This document shows positions 1-6,800 of a stretch of DNA of 32,153 bases, piece after piece (position 1 is the first letter of the stretch; the number at the start of each line of letters is the position of its first letter). A program made the translations under genes and the position numbers. Origin of the DNA: Dermatophilaceae bacterium (GTDB lineage Bacteria > Actinomycetota > Actinomycetes > Actinomycetales > Dermatophilaceae). The notes beneath the pieces were generated by a model. The model did no database searches, had not been told where the DNA came from, and saw only the letters and a list, made by a program, of their open reading frames with translations. The stretch spans positions 1-32,153 of the forward strand of contig JACMPC010000265.1 in the NCBI GenBank assembly GCA_014377705.1, given 5' to 3'.

Positions 1-272
1 CAAAAAATCAGGATTGTTCAGGCCTGTTCGTCAGGATTGACAAGTTCTTCCTGGTGGCGAGGCGATAGCTTTCCTGCCGTGCGCTTCGTCGATGCTTGAG
101 GCACTGGTCGGTGCAGGAGGCACTGAAGAAGTCGGGGGGTGAAACCTCGCCGGTTCGCCTGGGCACATTGTCCGCCCCCTGCGGGTATGCAGACCGGGAC
201 CAAGGTCCCGACGATTCGCAAAATGACAACAATCGCAACTTTTCAGTGCCTCAGTGACGACCCAGCACTGCG
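1..272. other. Non-coding left flank downstream of glmM
   Basis: No convincing gene is visible here. The open frames on the minus strand resemble no family I know and have no good ribosome site. The stretch holds a DosR-like inverted repeat (annotated separately), a direct repeat TCAGGATTG at 8-16 and 31-39 flanking the palindrome CAGGCCTG (19-26), and an A-run at 2-7 that reads as T6 on the minus strand. The last could end a leftward transcript, but the stem before it is weak. A leftward gene just outside the window is possible. Confidence 0.4.
195..210. promoter_or_regulatory. DosR/DevR-type inverted repeat
   Basis: Seven-base arms CGGGACC and GGTCCCG flank a two-base AA centre. This has the same geometry as the mycobacterial DosR (DevR) box GGGACT-WW-AGTCCC. 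On the minus strand a GACAAT element (plus 167-172) lies about 33 bases downstream of the box centre. The box would therefore sit near -42 of a leftward promoter, which is the usual place for this activator. The target gene would lie left of the window. Regulator identity is inferred from the motif alone. Confidence 0.4.
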
Positions 273-1622
273 TCAGAGCGCGAGGTTCTTTGCCACGACG
301 TCAGCCAACCGCTCGGCCACAGCCTGGGCGCCGGCGGCGTCACGTGCCTCGACCATGACCCGCACCAGGGGCTCGGTGCCGGACTTGCGCAGGAGCACCC
401 TGCCGACACCGTCCAGCTCCGCCTGGGCCGCGGCAACCGCGGCCTGCACTGCCGCGTCACCCTCGACCCGGCTCTTGTCCACGCCCCGGACGTTGATCAG
501 CACCTGGGGCAGCCTCTTCATGATGGCGGCGAGGTCCTCCAGGGAGCGGCCGGTCTGAGCAAGGCGCGAGACCAGCATGAGCCCGGTCATCGTGCCATCA
601 CCTGTTGTCCCGTGGTCGAGAAAGATGACGTGCCCGGACTGCTCCCCACCCAGCGAGAATGCGCCCGCCTTCATCTCCTCCAGCACGTAGCGGTCACCCA
701 CGGCGGTCTGGCGGACCGCCACCCCCTCCCGTTCAAGAGCCTGGAGCATGCCCAGGTTGCTCATCACGGTGGCCACCAGGGTGTCATGGGCGAGCACGCC
801 CCGCTCGCGCATGGACAGCGACAGGATCGCCATGATCTGGTCCCCGTCGACATCGATGCCCATGGCGTCCACGGCAAGGCAGCGGTCAGCGTCGCCATCC
901 AGGGCGATGCCGCAGTCGGCGCTGGCCTCGACGACAGCCCTCTGGAGGTTCCCTAGGTGCGTAGAGCCATAGCCGTTATTGATGTTGAGCCCATCCGGCT
1001 CGCAGCCGATGACCGTCACCTTCGCACCGGCCTGACGGAATGCCTCCGGGGCCACCTCGCTGGCTGCGCCATGTGCCGCATCTATGACCACGTGCATACC
1101 GTCCAGGCGGTGCGGCAGGGCACCCACCAGATGGGCGATATAGCGTGCGGGCCCATCCTCCAGTCGGGTCACCCTGCCCACGTCGGAGCCGGTGGGACGA
1201 TCCCAGGGCTCGTTCAGCCGCGCCTCGATCGCGTCCTCGAGCTCGTCGGCCAGCTTGTGGCCGCCCCTGGCGAAGAACTTGATGCCGTTGTCAGGCATGG
1301 CGTTGTGCGATGCGGACAGCATGACGCCGAGGTCGGCGCCGCCGTCGGCGATGAGGAACGCGATGGCCGGGGTGGGGAGCACACCAGCGTCCATGACATC
1401 GACCCCGGCCGAGGCCAGTCCGGCGATGGTCGCCGCAGTCAGGAACTCCCCCGACGCGCGGGGGTCCCGGCCCACGATGGCTCGCGGTCGATGTCCTTTG
1501 AAGGCGCCCACCTCACCCAGCACATGAGCAGCTGCCACGGAAAGGTCAAGGGCGAGCTCAGCGGTCAGATCCTTGTTGGCAAGACCTCGAACGCCATCAG
1601 TGCCAAAGAGTCGAGCAGCCAT
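273..1622 (-). CDS. glmM: Phosphoglucosamine mutase
   Basis: This enzyme interconverts glucosamine-6-phosphate and glucosamine-1-phosphate, a cytoplasmic step towards UDP-GlcNAc for peptidoglycan. The 449-residue protein has the usual family length. It shows the N-terminal motif GTDGVRG (7-13), the phosphoserine loop SASHN (catalytic Ser about 105), the metal loop DGDADR, and the C-terminal phosphate-binding loop [11 protein letters not shown] chose the ATG at 1622, which gives [14 protein letters not shown] longer frame opens at 1658, but its extra 12 residues are not family-like, and GAAAGG lies a suitable distance before the chosen ATG. It follows rpsI by 178 bases on the same strand, the usual actinobacterial order rplM-rpsI-glmM. 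I see no convincing terminator or strong promoter in that gap. Confidence 0.97.
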   Translation of the reverse strand: MAARLFGTDGVRGLANKDLTAELALDLSVAAAHVLGEVGAFKGHRPRAIVGRDPRASGEFLTAATIAGLASAGVDVMDAGVLPTPAIAFLIADGGADLGVMLSASHNAMPDNGIKFFARGGHKLADELEDAIEARLNEPWDRPTGSDVGRVTRLEDGPARYIAHLVGALPHRLDGMHVVIDAAHGAASEVAPEAFRQAGAKVTVIGCEPDGLNINNGYGSTHLGNLQRAVVEASADCGIALDGDADRCLAVDAMGIDVDGDQIMAILSLSMRERGVLAHDTLVATVMSNLGMLQALEREGVAVRQTAVGDRYVLEEMKAGAFSLGGEQSGHVIFLDHGTTGDGTMTGLMLVSRLAQTGRSLEDLAAIMKRLPQVLINVRGVDKSRVEGDAAVQAAVAAAQAELDGVGRVLLRKSGTEPLVRVMVEARDAAGAQAVAERLADVVAKNLAL

Positions 1623-1800
1623 TCGGGTGGGGCCTTTCGGTGAGTGAGATGTCGGCAAAGTCCGCGTCTGGCTAACAGGATGCAGGTCGCAGGGCCCGTA
1701 TCTGCGGGGATCTCGTCGCGGTGCCCGCGAACACAGCAGTAGCGGCCCCGAACCGCGGACGTATCCGGATTCGAAGCCGCCACCGACGGATGATGATCGC

Positions 1801-2310
1801 TCAGCGCTTGCTGTACTGGGGCGCCTTGCGGGCCTTCTTCAGCCCGGCCTTCTTGCGCTCGGGGACGCGAGCGTCCCGGGTCAGGAAGCCGGCCTTCTTC
1901 AGTGCGGGACGGTTCAGCTCCTCGTCAACACCGTTCAGCGAACGGGCAACTCCCAGACGTACCGCGCCGGCCTGACCTGAGGGGCCACCGCCGTGCACGC
2001 GAACGAGCACGTCGTAGGAGCCGTCGAGCTCGAGCACCTTGAAGGGCTCGTTCACGATCTGCTGGTGCACCTTGTTCGGGAAGTACTCGTCCAGGGTGCG
2101 GTTGTTGATCTTCCACTGGCCGCTGCCGGGAACGATCCGCACGCGGGCGATAGCCTGCTTGCGACGTCCGGTCGCGGCACCGGGGCCGGAAGCCGCCGGC
2201 TTGCGAGCCTCGACCACGGGGGTCTCGGACTCGCTGGTGTACTCGGTCAGCTCTGGTTCTTCTTCGCCCCGGACAACCTCTGTCTCGACGGCGGGGGTGG
2301 TGTCAGCCAC
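1801..2310 (-). CDS. rpsI: 30S ribosomal protein S9
   Basis: S9 sits in the 30S head and its C-terminal tail reaches the P-site tRNA. The 169-residue protein has an acidic N-terminal extension of about 45 residues, rich in Glu, Thr and Val, as is common in actinobacteria. The conserved core starts at [12 protein letters not shown], and the protein ends in the family's basic tail QYSKR. The start is GTG at 2310, preceded by GAGGAG five bases upstream. It is co-transcribed with rplM, whose stop lies 160 bases upstream. That spacer carries imperfect direct repeats right up to the ribosome site. Confidence 0.98.
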   Translation of the reverse strand: MADTTPAVETEVVRGEEEPELTEYTSESETPVVEARKPAASGPGAATGRRKQAIARVRIVPGSGQWKINNRTLDEYFPNKVHQQIVNEPFKVLELDGSYDVLVRVHGGGPSGQAGAVRLGVARSLNGVDEELNRPALKKAGFLTRDARVPERKKAGLKKARKAPQYSKR

Positions 2311-2325
2311 GGTTCTCCTCGTTCG

Positions 2326-2381
2326 CTCTGTCTGTTCGCAAGCTGTCTAGCAAGCTGTCTGTTAGCAAGCCCTGTCTGTTC
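2326..2381. repeat. Imperfect direct repeats in the rplM-rpsI spacer
   Basis: On the plus strand CTGTCT occurs at 2328, 2343, 2355 and 2372, alternating with GCAAGC at 2338, 2350 and 2365. The unit is roughly GCAAGC-CTGTCTGTT with variable joints. On the transcribed strand this reads as repeated AACAGACAG and GCTTGC, ending a few bases before the rpsI ribosome site. It may be a slippage product or a leader element; the sequence does not decide. Confidence 0.7.
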
Positions 2382-2470
2382 TGGTGATTCAGCGCGTAGG
2401 TCAAGTGCCTCACCCTTGGAGGCCTCTGCCTCACGTTCGATTCAGCTGTAGACCCGACTGGTTCGAAGTA

Positions 2471-2914
2471 CTACTGGGCGACCTGGGAGATCTCGTAGGG
2501 CACCGGCTGCTGGGACAGGTGCGGGTGCACATCGCCGGCGTAGACCTTCAGCTTGGTGAGCTGCTGGCGGGCCAGGGTGCCCTTGGGAAGCATGCCGCGA
2601 ACGGCCTTCTCAACAGCCTTCGCCGGGTTCTTGGCGAGCAGCTCCTGGTAGGACGTCGCCTTGAGGCCGCCCGGGAAACCCGAGTGGTGGTAGGCCTTCT
2701 TCTGCACCAGCTTGCTGCCGGTCAGGGCAACCTTGTCGGCGTTGATGATGATGACGAAGTCACCACCGTCGACATGCGGCGCGAAGGTCGGCTTGTGCTT
2801 GCCCCGCAGGAGGATCGCAGTCTGGCTGGCCAACCGGCCGAGGACGACGTCAGTGGCGTCGATGACGAGCCACTTGCGCTCGACCTCGCCGGGCTTGGGG
2901 GTGTACGTACGCAC
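2471..2914 (-). CDS. rplM: 50S ribosomal protein L13
   Basis: L13 is an early-assembly protein of the large subunit. The 147-residue product matches the family length. It has the motif [16 protein letters not shown] near the start and the signature [10 protein letters not shown] in the C-terminal third. The start is GTG at 2914 (peptide [10 protein letters not shown]), with GAGG about ten bases upstream. It is the first gene of the rplM-rpsI-glmM unit. Upstream lies a divergent regulator gene (start 3178), so its own promoter must lie in the 263-base gap. Confidence 0.98.
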   Translation of the reverse strand: MRTYTPKPGEVERKWLVIDATDVVLGRLASQTAILLRGKHKPTFAPHVDGGDFVIIINADKVALTGSKLVQKKAYHHSGFPGGLKATSYQELLAKNPAKAVEKAVRGMLPKGTLARQQLTKLKVYAGDVHPHLSQQPVPYEISQVAQ

Positions 2915-3053
2915 GGATTAAGCCTCGTTCTCTCGTGACTGTGTAACTGGCGGTAACGTTGCAGAAATAGCGGTGGTGAGACTGCAATGGTGCGGTCCCC
3001 GGTGAGATCGAGGCGCACGGCCTCTCTGGCCGCAGTACGCACAACGACATCTA

Positions 3054-3083
3054 ACGATACCGGGGCCTCAGCGCAGCGCATAA
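3054..3083 (-). promoter_or_regulatory. Candidate rplM promoter
   Basis: On the minus strand a TTATGC (-35; plus 3078-3083) and a TATCGT (-10; plus 3054-3059) are separated by 18 bases. Transcription would start near 3047, giving a leader of about 130 bases before rplM. The match to the housekeeping consensus is modest, so this is only a candidate. Confidence 0.35.
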
Positions 3084-3177
3084 TCCGGCTGAACCGGCTG
3101 GATTGAGCACGGACCCGGCCCCATGGTCACCTTCAGGGCACTTGTGCAAACGAAGTGTGCATGATTACTGTGCGTAC

Positions 3178-3780
3178 ATGAGCGCGCTCCCGCCACACAA
3201 CACCCCCCAGGTTCCCGCCGTCCGCCTGAACCGCGCGGCCCTGACCATGCTCGCCCATCCGTTGCGGTCCCGTCTGCTGGACGAGCTGCGCCGCAGGGGC
3301 CCCGCCACGGCAACGACCCTGGCGGCGGTGCTGCACACCAACAGCGGAGCCACCAGCTCCCACCTGCGCAAGCTGGCGCAGGTGGCTCTGGTGGTGGACT
3401 CCGGTCAGGGCGGTGGCCGCAGGAGGCTCTGGAGCGCCAGCACCGAGTCGCGACCTCGCGACGACGGACCTGGTGACGAGGACGACGAGGACGACGCTCG
3501 TGCCGCACTGGCCTGGCTGGCCCGCGACTACCTGAGTCTCTTCAACGACCGGGCCGGGCAGTGGCTCGACACCCAGGACCGGTGGCCTCCGCAGTGGCGC
3601 GAACAGGTCGGCCTCTCGGACCACCTGGTCCAGGTCACCTCAGGACAGCTGTCGGCCCTGCGCGCCGACCTCGAAGCGGTCCTGGAACGCTACCGCCGGG
3701 TCGGCGCAGGCAATCCCGACGCCAAACGAGTCTCGGTCTATCTCTGCCCCCTGCCGGTCGACAGCCCCCGCGGGGACTGA
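3178..3780 (+). CDS. ArsR-like winged-helix transcriptional regulator
   Basis: This is a 200-residue DNA-binding protein with one HTH_20/ArsR-type winged helix at about residues 15-80. The motif begins RLNRAALTMLAHPLRSRLLD, followed by the recognition region SGATSSHLRKLAQ. An acidic linker (GDEDDEDDARAA) follows, and then a helical C-terminal region with Trp-rich segments that may bind a ligand or mediate dimerisation. No Cys pair typical of metal sensors is visible. I chose the ATG at 3178. A frame open from 3103 adds 25 residues with no family look. TTGTGC (3142-3147) and TTACTG (3166-3171) lie 18 bases apart just before this ATG, which would fit a leaderless transcript. It diverges from rplM and converges on the amylopullulanase gene. 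Its target is unknown. Confidence 0.8.
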   Translation: MSALPPHNTPQVPAVRLNRAALTMLAHPLRSRLLDELRRRGPATATTLAAVLHTNSGATSSHLRKLAQVALVVDSGQGGGRRRLWSASTESRPRDDGPGDEDDEDDARAALAWLARDYLSLFNDRAGQWLDTQDRWPPQWREQVGLSDHLVQVTSGQLSALRADLEAVLERYRRVGAGNPDAKRVSVYLCPLPVDSPRGD

Positions 3781-3797
3781 CCCACCCGCGGGGACCG
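3766..3797. terminator. GC-rich inverted and direct repeats between convergent genes
   Basis: The palindrome CCCCGCGGGG (3766-3775) lies at the end of the regulator gene. CCCGCGGGGAC recurs at 3785-3795, just before the stop of the opposing amylopullulanase gene. These can fold into strong stems without a U-tract, which suits a bidirectional stop for two convergent genes. Function is inferred from position. Confidence 0.35.
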
Positions 3798-3818
3798 ATC
3801 GATCGCTGACGCCTCGGA

Positions 3819-6800
3819 TCAGCGCTGGACGAAGACCGCCACCGTCCTGGCCGGCACGCTCAACGTCGAGGCAGCGCTGTCCCAGGAGGAGGCCTTGACC
3901 ACAGCGTCCGCACCCGTAGCCTGCACGGGTGAGAGCACGAGACCAGCACCCGCCATACCGGGCAGCTTCTGGTCCACCGCGGCGGCCGAGCCGTTGAACA
4001 CCACGACCAGGCCCTCCAGGGCCGGGTCGACGTCGGCACCGACGGTGTCGTCCACCCGCATCACGATCACGCCCTGATGGGCCTCCGCGCTGCCCGACAC
4101 CGGGAAGGTGACCCTGGCGTTGATGGCGGGCGCCGAGCCGAGGCGGAACAGCGGCGAGGAGAACCGCAGCCTGAGCAGGTCGTGGGCCTGAGCCGACGCC
4201 GACTGCACCTGCGCAGCCGACGGCCTGAGCGCCGGGTTGGCCAGCAGCGGTCTCATGAAGGGCCACTTCGCCGCGTTTACGGCCTCTGGCGGCAGACCGT
4301 GGCCGAAGCCGTTGTCCGCGCCGGTCCAGTCCAAGGTGTTGAACCAGTCTCCGCTGTCATAGCTGTCGCGGTTCAGGCTCTTGCTGCGCAGCAAATCGGC
4401 ACCGGCGTGCCAGAACGACGGCGTCTGGCTCAGCGCGGTCGTTGCCAGCGACACGGAGTTCATCCGGACCCGGTCAGCCATCGAGGTCGCCGGCGGCAGC
4501 TTGAACATCAGCGAGTCGAACAGGGTCTCGTTGTCGTGCGCGTCGACGTAGCTGACGACCTCGTCCGGCTGGTCGGCGTAGCCTGCCGGCGCACCGTTGT
4601 AGTCGACCTTGTCGCCGCTGACCACTGCCCCGGAAGCGTTGTCCCTGAACGAGAACGACCTCAGGTTGCCGGCCAGGCCGAGCTGCACCAGGTCGGTGTC
4701 GTGGGCCAGTGACGCGGTGGCGCCGGCGTTGATCGGGGCACCGTTAGGGTCTGTCGCCTCGCCGCTGCCAAAGCCCTGCTTGCGCGGGTCCTCGTCGAAG
4801 GGCCCACCGCCACGCACCCCGTCCCGGAGCCTGTCGGAGAAGGTGGCGATGCCGGTGCCGCCGAGGTTGCCCTGGGCGGCCTGGGTGAACAGGGCGCCGT
4901 TCGCGACCTCGCCGAAGTTCCAGCCCTCGCCGTAGAGCGTGACGGCCTTGCCGTCCACTCCATCAGCCGCCAAGGTCAGCCTGTCGAGCGCCGCCCGGGT
5001 CGCCAGCATGTTGGCCTTGCTGTGGTGGCCCATGAGGTCGTACCGGAAGCCGTCGACGCGATAGTTGCGCACCCAGGAAACCGCCGAGTCGACCATGATC
5101 TTCTGGGCCATCGCGTGCTCGGTGGCAACGTTCTGGCAACAGGTCGAGGTCTCGACCGCGCCGCTGGCGTTCAGCCGCTGGTAGTAGCCGGGCACCACCT
5201 TGTCGAGCACCGAGGTGCTGGCCTGACCGCTGGTCGCGGTGTGGTTGAACACCTGGTCCAGCACCACCCGCAGGCCGTCGGCGTGCAGGCCGCCGACCAT
5301 CGTGCGGAACTCGCTCACCCGCGAACCGCCATCAGCCGCAGTCGCGCTCGAAGCGTAGGAGCCCTCGGGTGCCATCCAGTGGAACGGGTCGTAGCCCCAG
5401 TTGAACGCGTCCTTGCTCGCGGCAGCGGTCACGCACTTCTGCTGCTCTTGGCTGTCGGGGGCGAAGCTCGCCAGGTCGCAGGCCGGCGTGAGCTGCCTGG
5501 CCGGGTCCTCCTCGATCGAGGCGATGTCAAAGGTCGGCAGCAGGTGAATCGTGTTGAGCCCCGCGGCTGCCAGCGACTTCAGGTGCCTGGTGCCGTCGCC
5601 GTTGTCCGCGAACGCGAGGTAGGAGCCCCGGTGGGCGTCAGGGACCGTCGCGTCGTTGACCGAGAAGTCGCGCACGTGCAGCTCGTAGATGGTCTGGTCG
5701 ACCCGTTGCTTGAGCACCGGAGCCGAACTGTCCTTCCAGATAGCGGGTTTCAGTGCCGGATCAGCGAGGTTCACGGCCACCGACCGGGTGGAGTTCAGGG
5801 TCAGCGCGACCGAGTAGGGGTCTGTGACCAGGTTGGTCTCGACCTTGCCCGTGGTCGGGGCGAAGACGACGACCTCGAACAGGTATCGCGCGCCTCGCCA
5901 CCGCGCGGCGGTGTCGGCACCCCAGGACCCGTCCGGGCGACGGGTCATCAGGACCCTCGTCGCCTGGCTGGCCGGGGCCTCCGCGCTGGCCGCGGCAGGC
6001 CACAGCAGGACGGAGACCTTCTGGGCAGTGGGAGCCCACAGGGTGAAGGAGGGCGAGGTGAAGGACGGCGACCTGGACCACAGGGAGTCGCTCTTCCAGG
6101 TCACCCCGTAGGTGCGCGTGGCCGCGGCACCGTAGAGGTCGTCCAGGACACCCGGGGTCTGCACACCGGTCGCATCCAGCAGGCGGCCCAGATCGTCATA
6201 CAGGGCAACGGCAACCTGAGCCTGCAGGATCGAGCCGGCCTGCCTGGCGGTCTTGCTGTTCAGCCGCAGTGCCAGATAGCCCTTGAGCTCGGGATGTGCA
6301 GCCACCACGGCCGCCGGCAAACCCGCAGCGTCATAGGTGAGGTCGGCGACCGAGCCGCCGGTCACGGACTCCGCGTCCACAGCGAGGCCACCGGTGGACG
6401 ACCAGTGCAGGCGCCAGTTCAGCAGGGCCAGATTCGCACCTGCGGGAACGGCCGTTGCCGGCCACGCCATGAGGTCCGAGCCCACCCAGAAAGCCTTGGC
6501 CTTCACCAGGTCGGGCGTGGCGCCGGGCTTGGAGTTCTTGACGCTGATCTGATGCGTCGCCAGGACGTAGGAGATGGTCACCACCGAGCCCGCTGACGGC
6601 ACGGACAGTGCAACATTGCTACCGCCCGGGACCCCGTCAGCGCCATAGTCCTCGCCCCACTTCAGCCCGTGAGCGACCTTGAACTCGTAGCTGCCGACAG
6701 GGATCTGGTCGGTGGACCAGGTGTAGGTGCCGTCCCCATCGGGGTCCTGCAGCCAGGGTCGCATGCAGTCCGGCGACCAATCACCGGCGCAGCCGAGCTC

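Noticed and set aside
8-238. Small minus-strand gene of 76 residues
   Set aside because: No family resemblance and no ribosome site; it overlaps the regulatory palindrome and has a composition like non-coding DNA.
5022-6596. Long plus-strand reading frame of 524 residues
   Set aside because: It is antisense to the amylopullulanase gene, Arg/Gly/Val-rich, and typical of GC-rich shadow frames.
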